DNA from: Planctomycetota bacterium
GTDB taxonomy: Bacteria > Planctomycetota > UBA8742 > UBA2392
NCBI GenBank assembly: GCA_019186845.1
Contig: JABARW010000030.1
Coordinates: 16,045-80,044, forward strand
Direction: 5' to 3'
DNA length: 64,000 bases
Of this stretch, positions 1 to 9,753 are shown one piece after another (the first letter of the stretch is position 1; each line of letters opens with the position of its first letter). The notes under the pieces were generated by a model that was not told the DNA's origin, made no database searches, and was given only the letters and a program-made list of their open reading frames with translations. A program made the translations under genes and the position numbers.

Positions 1-1
1 G

Positions 2-937
2 GTGGTTCTGCTGCTGGCTTTTTGCGGCGCGGGTCTGGGGTTGTACCTGCTCTATGAAAATGAGGGCGGCGGGCAGCCGTTTTTCGTCACGTTCCAGGAT
101 GCGCGCAACCTCGAACCCGGCAGTAATGTGATCTACCGCGACCAGGTCGTGGGCCGCGTTCTGGAAGTGTCCGCGCAGGGTTCGCTGGTTGTGGTGCGCG
201 CCACCATGGGTTCGGCGCACGCGTCATTGCTGCGCGAGCACTCCCGCTTCTGGGTGCAGGACCCCCTGGGCAAATCGCTGCTCTGCTTTGACAACCCCCA
301 GGAGCCGGGAGCCGCGGCGGCTCCGGGGCATCGCTTCACAGGCCGCGAAACGCGGCCGGAGCCCGATCGGTTGCCGCCTCCGCGCCCCAGGCGGCTGGAA
401 TCAAAGCCCGTATGGCTTTGCGAGGTGCGCGTGAGCGCCACGCTGGCCGACGGCGCTGAGGCTGTACGCGACGAGCGCAAGAAGTCAGCCGCCGTGGTCC
501 TGCGCCAGGAGGGCGATCAGGCCTGGGTGCTGGCGCCGGCCTGGGTGGGCGAGTTTCAGGGCGAGCGGCGCTCCTGGCAGGCCTTTGTCGAGTTTGCCGG
601 CGGCGAGACCTGCACGGCGTCCCTGCACAAAGGCCTCGACGATCTGTGCATCCTGCATGTGGCGCACACGGCCTGGCGCGGCAAGACCGCCCCCTTCTGG
701 CCGGAGCCCCTGGCCGCGGGGCAGGGCCTGGCCCTGGCCAACTTCAAAGGAGACTTCTTCGCCGCGGAACTGGCGGGGGCGCGCCTTGAGGGAGCGGGCC
801 TCATGGAGGGTGGCTACTGCGCGCTGGTGGACGGGGCTAACGTGGCGGGCTTTGGCCTGCCGCCATCGGGGGATTCGGGGGTGCGCTGGGTGGCTGTGGC
901 GGGTCGACTTGAGGCGTTGCGCGAGGCGCTGCGTTGA
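2..937 (+). CDS. MlaD/MCE-domain envelope protein, 5' end outside window
   Basis: The frame is already open at the left edge, so the real start is upstream; 311 residues are visible. They begin with a hydrophobic stretch (LLLAFCGAGLGLYLLY) that looks like the end of an N-terminal membrane anchor. A segment typical of the MCE/MlaD fold follows at about residues 27-60 (FFVTFQDARNLEPGSNVIYR, then VVGRVLEVS). Family members such as MlaD and PqiB form hexameric rings that move lipids between membranes. The C-terminal 200 residues do not match a domain I recognise. Neither other Mla subunits nor a permease or ATPase is visible, but those could lie to the left. The gene converges on nrdR with a 12-bp gap. 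Family assignment is fairly secure; exact role is inference. Confidence 0.7.
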   Translation: MVLLLAFCGAGLGLYLLYENEGGGQPFFVTFQDARNLEPGSNVIYRDQVVGRVLEVSAQGSLVVVRATMGSAHASLLREHSRFWVQDPLGKSLLCFDNPQEPGAAAAPGHRFTGRETRPEPDRLPPPRPRRLESKPVWLCEVRVSATLADGAEAVRDERKKSAAVVLRQEGDQAWVLAPAWVGEFQGERRSWQAFVEFAGGETCTASLHKGLDDLCILHVAHTAWRGKTAPFWPEPLAAGQGLALANFKGDFFAAELAGARLEGAGLMEGGYCALVDGANVAGFGLPPSGDSGVRWVAVAGRLEALREALR

Positions 938-949
938 GGCTTGGCCGCG

Positions 950-1399
950 TCAGCTTTTCACGCCTTCAATGACCTTGACGAAATCCTCAGGATCCTTGAA
1001 GTCACGGTAGACCGAGGCGAACCGGACGTAAGCCACGCTGTCGAGCTTCTTGAGGCGATCCATCACCATCTCGCCGATGGCGCTGCTGGGGACCTCGCGG
1101 TCGTAGTTGCGGTTGATCTCGTCTTCGATGCTGCGCACGGTGTCGTCAATCTGCTCGGAGCTGACGGGGCGCTTTTCGCAGGCCTTGCGCAGGCCCGCCA
1201 GAATCTTTTCGCGCTCGAAGGGCACGCGCGAACCATCCTTCTTGACGACGCGCAGGGGCGAGTCTTCGACGCGCTCATAGGTTGTGTAGCGTCGCCCGCA
1301 GGCCAGACATTCGCGGCGGCGGCGCACGACATCGCCATCGCCTGAGGAGCGGGAGTCCACGACCTTGTCGTTGTCGACCTTGCAGAAAGGGCAACGCAT
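950..1399 (-). CDS. nrdR: Transcriptional repressor NrdR
   Basis: The protein has 149 residues, the usual NrdR length. An N-terminal zinc ribbon is formed by C3, C6, C31 and C34 (MRCPFC and ECLACG), followed by the basic RRYTTYER segment and an ATP-cone domain from about residue 46 ([16 protein letters not shown]). The family senses ATP/dATP and represses ribonucleotide reductase genes by binding paired NrdR boxes. No ribonucleotide reductase gene lies in this window, so its targets are elsewhere. It converges with the MlaD-domain gene and is divergent from the TetR gene, separated by 234 bp in which I found no convincing NrdR box or promoter. High confidence. Confidence 0.97.
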   Translation of the reverse strand: MRCPFCKVDNDKVVDSRSSGDGDVVRRRRECLACGRRYTTYERVEDSPLRVVKKDGSRVPFEREKILAGLRKACEKRPVSSEQIDDTVRSIEDEINRNYDREVPSSAIGEMVMDRLKKLDSVAYVRFASVYRDFKDPEDFVKVIEGVKS

Positions 1400-1633
1400 G
1401 GGACAGGACGATAGGAATCTTGAGTCAAATCACAAGCGGGGCCCTACTAATCGTGGCTTCAACCTTCAGGCATTTGCCTTGTGTGGCATTCCTTGTGTAT
1501 CAGCGGTATATGAAGCCTGCCGGGCGAAGGCCACACCCAAGCCAGGCGAATCCAGGTTTACGGAATATTTAGGATTTGAACCGGCGTTTGAAATTTATAC
1601 GCTGGTGATCGTCAATCGCCGGCAGGAGCCACG

Positions 1634-2245
1634 ATGAAAGCGACTGAACGCCGCGCCCGCAAGACACGCCTCAAGCGCGAAGCCATTTTGCGCTCGGCCG
1701 CCGCCGCGTTCCGCCGCAAGGGCTACTACGGCACCTCGATGGAGGACATCAGCGAGCAGTTGCTGATGACCAAGGGCAGCCTCTACTACTACTTCAACGA
1801 CAAAGAGGACATTCTCTTTGCCTGCCACGATTTCTCGCTCGACCGCGTGCTCGAGAAACTGGCCGAGGTGCAGAAGAGCAGCGAAAAGCCCGCGGCCAAG
1901 CTGCGCTCGCTGATTCAGGGCCTCGTCGACGTGATGATTGACGAGCTGCAGGGCAGCGCGCTGGCGCTGGATTTCTCGGCGCTGAGCGAGCCGAAGCTCC
2001 AGAAGATCATCAAGAAGCGCGACGAATTCGAGCGCGGCATGCGCGCCATCATCCAGGACGGTGTGAGGCAGGGCGAGTTCCGGAAGTTCGACGCCAAGCT
2101 CGCCAGCTTCGCCATCCTGGGCTCCATCAACTGGATTTCGCGCTGGTACCGGCCGGAGGGCCAGTTCCACGCCCGCGAGATCGGCAAGCTGTTCAGCGAC
2201 CTGTTCATCGACGGCCTGGTGAACGGAGAAAACGGAAAGGTCTAG
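1634..2245 (+). CDS. TetR-family transcriptional regulator
   Basis: The 203-residue product carries a classic TetR N-terminal helix-turn-helix: the region from about residue 15 to 60 contains AAAFRRKGYYGTSMEDIS and KGSLYYYFNDKEDIL. The C-terminal domain is all-helical and resembles the KstR2-like class, many of which respond to acyl-CoA ligands. The ATG is preceded by GGCAGGAG at good ribosome-binding spacing. The next gene, on the same strand 81 bp downstream, encodes a PaaA/BoxB-type di-iron protein, so this regulator probably controls its neighbour and itself. Ligand and operator are not visible from the sequence. Confidence 0.9.
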   Translation: MKATERRARKTRLKREAILRSAAAAFRRKGYYGTSMEDISEQLLMTKGSLYYYFNDKEDILFACHDFSLDRVLEKLAEVQKSSEKPAAKLRSLIQGLVDVMIDELQGSALALDFSALSEPKLQKIIKKRDEFERGMRAIIQDGVRQGEFRKFDAKLASFAILGSINWISRWYRPEGQFHAREIGKLFSDLFIDGLVNGENGKV

Positions 2246-2248
2246 GGC

Positions 2249-2301
2249 GTGTTGCGTGTGGCGTGCCCCCTGTTTCGGAAAACACGGGCGCTGCGCAACA
2301 C
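2249..2301. repeat. Inverted repeat in TetR-oxygenase spacer
   Basis: GTGTTGCG at 2249-2256 is matched by CGCAACAC at 2294-2301, so the spacer transcript can fold back on itself. Just downstream, at 2300-2326, two near-identical copies of ACACGGAGCACGA sit directly before the ATG of the oxygenase gene; the second copy supplies its GGAG ribosome-binding sequence. It may be an operator or a leader hairpin; function unknown. Confidence 0.5.
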
Positions 2302-2326
2302 GGAGCACGAAACACGGAGCACGACA

Positions 2327-3523
2327 ATGCAGATCGCAAAGCGCATCAATACGTTTGACGACTGGATGGACTACCTCAAGGAGTGGCAGAAGGACATCGG
2401 CGTCTCGATCCCCGAGGCCGAGAACTTCCTGCTCACGCCCATCTATGACGAGAAGACCCCCAATGAGGTCGAGATCGGCGACTTCAAGGGCCAGCACAAG
2501 TGGGAGCGCGTGAGCCAGATCCCCACGCAGAACATGCGTGACGCACTCCTGCAGCTCATTTTCGTCCAGGGCGACACCGAGTTCGCCAGCACCGAGCAGC
2601 AGCGCCGCCTGCTCAACAACGTGCCGCACGACTACGACCGCTACGCCGCGGTGCGCATCATGCTCGAGGAAATCCGCCACGGCCTGCAGATGTGCCACAT
2701 CCTCGTAGAGCATTTCGGCTCAAGCGGCAAGCTTGAGGCCAGGAAGCTGCTGGAGCGCCGCGCGTCGGAGGCTTTCCCCGATACCAAGAACCCCCGCCTG
2801 CTGGGCGCGTTCAACGAAGCTGTCGACAACTGGCTCGACTTCTACACCTACACCTGCTTCGTCGACCGCGACGGCAAGTACCAGCTCGGCATGCTCAAGC
2901 CCTGCGGCTTTGCGCCCCTGGCGCGCAGCGCGGGTCCTATGCTGCGCGAAGAGGCCTTCCACCTGGGCAGCGGCAACGACGGCCTGACGCGCATTCTGCG
3001 CGCGGGCAGGGTTCCCACTTCCATCATCCAGCGCTTCTTCAACAAGTGGATCTCGGTCGCCCTGGACCTCTTTGGCAAGGATGAAAGCAGCACCGCCGAA
3101 TGGGCCTTTGTGTGGGGATTCAAGGCGCGCTTTGACGAAGACCAGCAGCGCAAGGCCGGCAACGCCGACCCTGACCGCAAAGAGCTGAACCACCACAACC
3201 GCATGCTCTACTACACCGAGGTGGCCGACGTGGTCAGCCGTCTCAACAGCTTCATCAAGGATGGCCAGCCCAAGCTCACCATGCCCGACATCAAGTTCCA
3301 CCGCGGCATCGGGCGCTGGGCCAACCAGCCCTACAGCGTCACGGGCGAGCTCCTCAGTGAGGAAGCCTACAAGCAACACCTCACGCAGGTGCTGCCCACG
3401 GCGCAGGACTACGCCACCCTGGCCGAGATCTTCAAGGACCCGAGCTGGATCGAAGACAAGCCCCTTCCCAAGGACCTCTGGGGCTACCAGGAAAACGTGC
3501 GCAAGGCGACGGTCGGCCGCTGA
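2327..3523 (+). CDS. PaaA/BoxB-family di-iron oxygenase-like protein
   Basis: I place the start at the ATG at 2327, giving 398 residues, because it follows a GGAG site and because upstream codons look like spacer repeat. The protein resembles the phenylacetate-CoA epoxidase / benzoyl-CoA epoxidase catalytic family. Two carboxylate-histidine motifs typical of ferritin-like di-iron proteins are visible: EEIRHG near residue 113 and REEAFHLG near residue 207. At 398 residues it lies between typical PaaA (about 310-330) and BoxB (about 470). None of the expected partners (PaaB, PaaC, PaaD, PaaE or BoxA, BoxC) is adjacent, so the substrate cannot be named. The TetR gene upstream is the likely regulator, and a strong terminator follows. 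Confidence 0.8.
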   Translation: MQIAKRINTFDDWMDYLKEWQKDIGVSIPEAENFLLTPIYDEKTPNEVEIGDFKGQHKWERVSQIPTQNMRDALLQLIFVQGDTEFASTEQQRRLLNNVPHDYDRYAAVRIMLEEIRHGLQMCHILVEHFGSSGKLEARKLLERRASEAFPDTKNPRLLGAFNEAVDNWLDFYTYTCFVDRDGKYQLGMLKPCGFAPLARSAGPMLREEAFHLGSGNDGLTRILRAGRVPTSIIQRFFNKWISVALDLFGKDESSTAEWAFVWGFKARFDEDQQRKAGNADPDRKELNHHNRMLYYTEVADVVSRLNSFIKDGQPKLTMPDIKFHRGIGRWANQPYSVTGELLSEEAYKQHLTQVLPTAQDYATLAEIFKDPSWIEDKPLPKDLWGYQENVRKATVGR

Positions 3524-3542
3524 CCATTGCCTGAATTCCTTT

Positions 3543-3587
3543 CCGGCCCGGCGACCTGCAATAGTGACTTCGCCGGGCCGGTTTTTT
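3543..3587 (+). terminator. Rho-independent terminator after the di-iron oxygenase gene
   Basis: A perfect 12-bp stem, CCGGCCCGGCGA (3543-3554) with TCGCCGGGCCGG (3570-3581), is followed immediately by six T residues. This is a textbook intrinsic terminator that separates the TetR-oxygenase unit from katG. Confidence 0.93.
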
Positions 3588-3591
3588 GTAG

Positions 3592-5778
<2,187 letters not shown>

Positions 5779-5785
5779 CGGCGGC

Positions 5786-5818
5786 GGGCTCCTGCTCCGG
5801 TCCACGGGGCAGGAGCCC
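5786..5818 (+). terminator. Hairpin downstream of katG
   Basis: A perfect 10-bp stem, GGGCTCCTGC (5786-5795) with GCAGGAGCCC (5809-5818), begins 7 bp after the katG stop codon. There is no T run on either strand, so it is either a weak terminator or an mRNA 3'-end stabiliser between the convergent katG and TPR genes. Confidence 0.5.
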
Positions 5819-5867
5819 CAGGCGCCGCAGGGCGGGTTGCCGTTTGCAGCGACGCGGCTACGGCCTT

Positions 5868-7574
5868 TCACGCAGGGAGTGCGGAGTTTTCGGAGGCGCG
5901 GGGAGAGGCTTTGGAGTCGACCTGTATCTCGAGGGGAGGCACCCTGGCATCCGCACAGGCTGCCTGCATGGCCAGGACTTGGCGGGCAAGCTCCTGCATG
6001 TCCCCCAGGGAGCGGATGATCTCAAGGCCTTCGCGCCACGCGCGCATCGCGTCATCCGTGTTCTGCAAAGCCAGCAGGCAGCGCGCATGGCCGCACAGGT
6101 GGAAACCTTCGCCCTGACGGTTGCGGACCTTGCGATGCAGCACGAGCGCGTTGCGAAACGCTTCATCGGCCAGTTGGGGGCGCCCGGTGTCCGTGTAAAT
6201 GATTCCGAGATTGCCCAGCGCAATGGCCTCGCCCCGGTGATTCTGCACCTCCTTGTGGATGAGCAGCGCCTCGGCGTAGGTCGCCTCGGCCTCTTGAAAG
6301 CGTCCCAGGTCGGTGTAAACGCCGGCGAGGTTATTGAGCGTCGTGCCCTCAAAACGCCGGTTCCTCGTTTCGCGGTGAATCTCTCGGGCGCGCAGCAGCA
6401 TCGTCTCGGAGAGATCCAGGCGCCCCATCCGCCGGTACAGCGCGCCCAGATTCGTCAGGACGTTGCCCTCATTGCGACGGCTGTGAATCTCCCGATAAAT
6501 GGCGATGGCCCGCTCGATCAGGGATTCGGCGGCTGCCAGCTCGCCCATGTCCATGTACAGGTTGGCCAGATTTTCCGACGCCACGGCCTCAAACCGCGGG
6601 TTCCCGATTTCGCGCTGGATTGTCAGCGCAAGCTGGAACGTGCCCAGGGCCCGCGCATGCTGGCCGGATTGCCGGTAAACCGTCGCCAGATTGGTGAGCG
6701 TGTTGCCTTCGCTGCGCCGGTCGCCGGTTTCCCGGAATAGCGCCAGCGCGGCCTGATAGTGGGTTTCGGCCTCCTCCGTGCGTCCTGTTTTCTTCAGCAG
6801 GTTGGCAAGATTGCCCAAGGCGATGCCTTCATTATTCCGATCCTGCGACTCCCGGTGAATGGCGATCGCCCGCTGATAGGCGGCTTCTGCCAGCGCCACC
6901 TGTGATTGCTCGGTGTAATGGTTTGCCATGGTTACCAGTACCAGGGCTTCGATCCGTCGGCTCTCCGATTGCTTCGCAAAGTTCAATGCCTGCTTGCTCA
7001 CAGACTCACAAAGCTCGGGACGTCCCATCTCAAGATACAGCGACGCCAAACCGTTCAGGATGGCTGCGGCGTGGTCCGGGGGCCCGGCGTCCTCAACATT
7101 AGGGGTGATTTCCTTGTAGACGCGCTCGGCCTCCTGCAACTGTCCTCGCTGTTGTAGCGCCACCGCAAGCCGACGCAGGGCTTCGGTTCTTTCAGCGCCG
7201 CTTGCGAGTTTTGAGACCTCCTTCCAGAGCTGGGGCGCGCCGGGGCGGGCCTGTTTGTCAGCGTGCGCGGCCGCGCGCTTCAGGTAGCGGAGGCGGGCGT
7301 CTGTCCACTTCGGCGTTTCATCGCGCTGAGGGTAGGCGGCCTGAAGCGCGTGCTCCGCCAGTTCTTCCGCGACCGGGTCACTGGGGTGTGCGGCAAGTGG
7401 AGCGGTTTCCAGTGGTCGCAGCGGCGGGGGCTTTGGGGCGGGACCTCCGTGCAGCTGCTCGATGATCTCAAAGGCCAGGGCGTGCAGCTTTGCGCGCTCT
7501 CCGGGAAGCTGGAGCTGATAGGCGGCATCGCGCAACACGGCGTGCCGAAAGAGATATGCCTTCTCGGCGTGCAT
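5868..7574 (-). CDS. TPR-repeat protein, probable 3' remnant of a larger ATPase/TPR gene
   Basis: From the ATG at 7574 the product has 568 residues. About seven tandem 40-residue TPRs of the kinesin-light-chain type occupy residues 175-470; each carries the pattern EG-AL-NLA-Y-G-EA-AL-I-RE. The N-terminal segment FRHAVLRDAAYQLQLPGER is the linker normally found between an AAA-type ATPase module and TPRs in large bacterial signalling proteins, but no ATPase module precedes it. The open frame continues upstream to 7802, yet that stretch is a frame-shifted duplicate of the same linker sequence. I therefore read this gene as a truncated descendant of a larger protein. It may still be expressed as a TPR scaffold; no signal peptide is visible. 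Confidence 0.6.
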   Translation of the reverse strand: MHAEKAYLFRHAVLRDAAYQLQLPGERAKLHALAFEIIEQLHGGPAPKPPPLRPLETAPLAAHPSDPVAEELAEHALQAAYPQRDETPKWTDARLRYLKRAAAHADKQARPGAPQLWKEVSKLASGAERTEALRRLAVALQQRGQLQEAERVYKEITPNVEDAGPPDHAAAILNGLASLYLEMGRPELCESVSKQALNFAKQSESRRIEALVLVTMANHYTEQSQVALAEAAYQRAIAIHRESQDRNNEGIALGNLANLLKKTGRTEEAETHYQAALALFRETGDRRSEGNTLTNLATVYRQSGQHARALGTFQLALTIQREIGNPRFEAVASENLANLYMDMGELAAAESLIERAIAIYREIHSRRNEGNVLTNLGALYRRMGRLDLSETMLLRAREIHRETRNRRFEGTTLNNLAGVYTDLGRFQEAEATYAEALLIHKEVQNHRGEAIALGNLGIIYTDTGRPQLADEAFRNALVLHRKVRNRQGEGFHLCGHARCLLALQNTDDAMRAWREGLEIIRSLGDMQELARQVLAMQAACADARVPPLEIQVDSKASPRASENSALPA

Positions 7575-7767
7575 GGATGCCGCGCAGTTTAGCCGCCAGG
7601 AGGAAGGGGCGCGATGCCGGCCGCTTCGCAGAGCTTCGCTTTCTCGCCAGTCCACCGGACTGGCTCGACATCGCGCAACACGGCGTGCCGAAAGAGATAA
7701 GCCGTCTCGGCGTGCATGGGTGTCGTGCAGTCTAGCCGCTAAAGGAAGGGGGCGCGATGCCGGCCGC
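7526..7767. repeat. Direct duplication of a 99-bp gene fragment
   Basis: Copy A (7526-7624) and copy B (7669-7767) are the same length and differ at roughly a dozen positions by eye. Both begin CATCGCGCAACACGGCGTGC and end GATGCCGGCCGC. The offset is 143 bp, not a multiple of three, so only copy A encodes the conserved linker in the frame of the TPR gene. This marks a duplication or recombination scar at the 5' end of the TPR gene. Confidence 0.8.
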
Positions 7768-7821
7768 CTGAGCGTGCCGGCGACCGCGCCTTCTGGAGGC
7801 ACTGCAAATAGTGGCCCAGAA

Positions 7822-7851
7822 TTGACAATTTATTGAAATTTGGCAAATTAT
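7822..7851 (+). promoter_or_regulatory. Candidate promoter for the lipoprotein gene
   Basis: A perfect -35 box TTGACA (7822-7827) is followed after 18 bp by AATTAT (7846-7851), in an AT-rich island unusual for this GC-rich window. A transcript would start at or just past the ATGs at 7850/7856, implying a very short or absent leader; no ribosome-binding sequence is visible. Confidence 0.4.
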
Positions 7852-7855
7852 GTGT

Positions 7856-8830
7856 ATGCGAAAGACCCTCATTGCCCTGTCGTTGTTGCTTTCCGCCTGT
7901 GCAGCCACTGCTGACGCACCGCCGCAGTCGCCGCCGAGGCCTGAGGAAGCCCAGCCCAAAGTTGTCCAAGTTCCTGCTACCGGGCCGGCCCCCGTTGATT
8001 CAAAGGGGGGCGAGGCCGCCGCGCCTGAACCATCGTTGTCCGAGGGGCCTGTCGTCGCGGCCGAGTCTTTTCCGCCGAAGGAAAGCGAGTTGCGTCGCGC
8101 CGCCAGTGACGAGCCCAAGCAACCCGGGCCGGAGGAGAGCTTGTCCCGCTCCCTCGAAGCGTTGCGGCAGGCGGCCGACCTCCACCGTGGCGGCCACACC
8201 GAGCAGCGGGCCCTGGTGGGGGCGCTCATTGGGCGCGGCGACGCGGCATCTCTGGCGGAGGCCGAAGCCCTGCTGGCGGCCATGGAGGCGAAGGGTGGAT
8301 TCAATCCCCAGTGGATGAGGCTGATGCGTGCTGCGCTGGCGGCAGCGGGCGGGGAGAACCTTGAGTTGGCCGGCCTCGCACGGGCGTCCTGGCTGGAAGC
8401 ACTCGCGGCCCTGCCGCCGGAGGTGGGGCGGGTGCTGGCTTCAAGCGGGGAGCGCCTGGCCGACGGGAGCTTTGGCGAGCGAGGTTCCGTCGCCTATCAG
8501 CCCGACGACTATGTGGCACTGGCGTTCGAGGCGAAGTGTCTTGGTGTCACTGAAAATGCCGGACGCTTTGCCTACGACTTCAAGGTTGATGCCAGACTAC
8601 TGAACAGCAAGGGTATCGAAGTCGAGAGCTTCAGGCCGCCGGCGTTCAGTTATCGCGGCCAACTTGACTACCCGGCAGACCGATTCAGCTGGTTTGAGTT
8701 CGTCCTGCAGCAGCGCCTGCCGCGCGAACTGGCGCCTGGCATTTACACCGTGGAAATCGGACTGACGGACGCTCAGAGCAAGGGCGTCTGGGGCCGCGTC
8801 ACGGCCAAGCTTGAGATACATGTCAGGTAG
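7856..8830 (+). CDS. Putative lipoprotein with C-terminal beta-rich domain
   Basis: The product starts MRKTLIALSLLLSAC, a lipoprotein signal peptide with its lipobox Cys at residue 15 (residue 17 if the ATG at 7850 is used). A Pro/Ala/Glu-rich linker runs to about residue 85. A helical middle part follows, and then a C-terminal segment of alternating strands (YDFKVDARLLNSKG and LAPGIYTVEIGLTD) that looks like an immunoglobulin-like or beta-sandwich fold. I do not recognise the family. It stands alone: the TPR gene upstream runs the other way, and a bidirectional hairpin separates it from the convergent Pro/Gly-repeat gene. Surface or periplasmic location is inferred from the lipobox. Confidence 0.75.
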   Translation: MRKTLIALSLLLSACAATADAPPQSPPRPEEAQPKVVQVPATGPAPVDSKGGEAAAPEPSLSEGPVVAAESFPPKESELRRAASDEPKQPGPEESLSRSLEALRQAADLHRGGHTEQRALVGALIGRGDAASLAEAEALLAAMEAKGGFNPQWMRLMRAALAAAGGENLELAGLARASWLEALAALPPEVGRVLASSGERLADGSFGERGSVAYQPDDYVALAFEAKCLGVTENAGRFAYDFKVDARLLNSKGIEVESFRPPAFSYRGQLDYPADRFSWFEFVLQQRLPRELAPGIYTVEIGLTDAQSKGVWGRVTAKLEIHVR

Positions 8831-8857
8831 CTGACAATGCGGCGGCCATCAAAACTG

Positions 8858-8884
8858 AAGCGGCGGGGCTTGGCCCCGCCGCTT
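8858..8884. terminator. Bidirectional terminator hairpin
   Basis: A perfect 12-bp stem, AAGCGGCGGGGC (8858-8869) with GCCCCGCCGCTT (8873-8884), has a 3-nt loop. On the minus strand it is followed by TCAGTTTTG and on the plus strand by GGTTG. It sits between two convergent genes and is better as a terminator for the leftward Pro/Gly-repeat gene. Confidence 0.65.
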
Positions 8885-8905
8885 GGTTGACTGTTTACGT
8901 GCACG

Positions 8906-9637
8906 CTACTTCTTGCCGGGGCAGTGGCCGCCACCCTGAGGCGGAGGACCCTTGGGGCCACCCTGAGGCGGAGGACCCTTGGGGCCACCCTGAGGCGGAG
9001 GACCCTTGGGGCCACCCTGAGGCGGAGGACCCTTGGGGCCGCCCTGAGGCGGAGGACCCTTGGGGCCGCCCTGAGGCGGAGGACCCTTTGGGCCGCCCTG
9101 AGGCGGAGGCGGCGGCGGGCAGCCGGGTCCACCCTGCGGCGGAGGCGGAGGCGGGCAGCCGGGTCCACCCTGAGGCGGAGGCGGCGGCGGGCAGCCGGGT
9201 CCACCCTGAGGCGGAGGCGGCGGCGGCGGGCAGCCAGGTCCACCCTGCGGGGGCTGGCCGGGCTGTCCCTGCGGGGGCTGAGGCCCGCCCGGAGGAGGCG
9301 GGGGCGGCCCCTTCTTGGGCGGCTTAGGCGGCTTCTTCTTGGGATCTTTCTTTGGATCTTTCTTGGGGTCCTTCTTCGGATCCTTCTTGGGATCTTCGGG
9401 ACCTTCCTCGTTGTTGTTGTCGTTGTCGCCTTCGTTCTCGTCGTCCTCGTTGTCTCCGTGGCCGTATCCGTGGCCCTTGCCGTGCTCACCATGGCCGGGG
9501 CCGGACTCGTCCTGGTGGCCCTTGCCTTTCTCACTTCCTTTGGACTTCTGCGAATCACCGGAGCCGGCAGGCGGGTCTGCCAGCAGTGGTGTGGCCGCGA
9601 AGGCGGCAACAGCCATCATCAAGAGGATGCGTTTCAT
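8906..9637 (-). CDS. Secreted Pro/Gly-rich repeat protein
   Basis: The 243-residue product has an N-terminal signal peptide (MKRILLMMAVAAFAATPLLA). The remainder is low complexity in four blocks: a Ser/Lys/Gly/His segment, an acidic Asp/Glu/Asn stretch, five DPKK units, and then a long Pro/Gly region. That region holds four units around GGPGCPPPPPPQ, each with one Cys, and six copies of GGPKGPPPQ, ending HCPGKK. It lies 116 bp downstream of the toroid protein gene on the same strand and could be co-transcribed. The repeats are not strict Gly-X-Y collagen. The isolated cysteines could crosslink or bind metal, but function is unknown. Confidence 0.75.
   Translation of the reverse strand: MKRILLMMAVAAFAATPLLADPPAGSGDSQKSKGSEKGKGHQDESGPGHGEHGKGHGYGHGDNEDDENEGDNDNNNEEGPEDPKKDPKKDPKKDPKKDPKKKPPKPPKKGPPPPPPGGPQPPQGQPGQPPQGGPGCPPPPPPPQGGPGCPPPPPPQGGPGCPPPPPPQGGPGCPPPPPPQGGPKGPPPQGGPKGPPPQGGPKGPPPQGGPKGPPPQGGPKGPPPQGGPKGPPPQGGGHCPGKK
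8931..9249. repeat. Tandem 27-bp and about 36-39-bp coding repeats
   Basis: About six copies of a 27-bp unit (core CTGAGGCGGAGGACCCTTGG) are followed by about four longer units containing GGCGGGCAGCCGGGTCCAC. They encode the two repeat types of the Pro/Gly protein. Copies are nearly identical, so copy number probably varies between strains. There are no unique spacers, so this is not CRISPR. Confidence 0.85.
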
Positions 9638-9753
9638 GGCTCAGTTCCGAAGGGGACTTCGAAGGGGTACACACCTTTCACGGAGGCCCCCCTGCCAGTT
9701 TCACGCAGAAATCGGGAAATCATGCTTGGCCAGGGCTTGGCCCGCCGCCGGGG

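Noticed and set aside
1576-1601. TTGAAC and TATACG as a promoter for the TetR gene
   Set aside because: The 14-bp spacing is too short, and no better pair was found in the 234-bp spacer.
7575-7802. Upstream extension of the TPR reading frame as real protein
   Set aside because: The sequence is an out-of-frame copy of the linker segment; its translation is Arg/Ser/Ala-rich and unlike the family.
8931-9249. Regular 27-bp repeats resembling a CRISPR array
   Set aside because: Repeats are tandem with no unique spacers, and they encode a regular Pro/Gly protein with a signal peptide.
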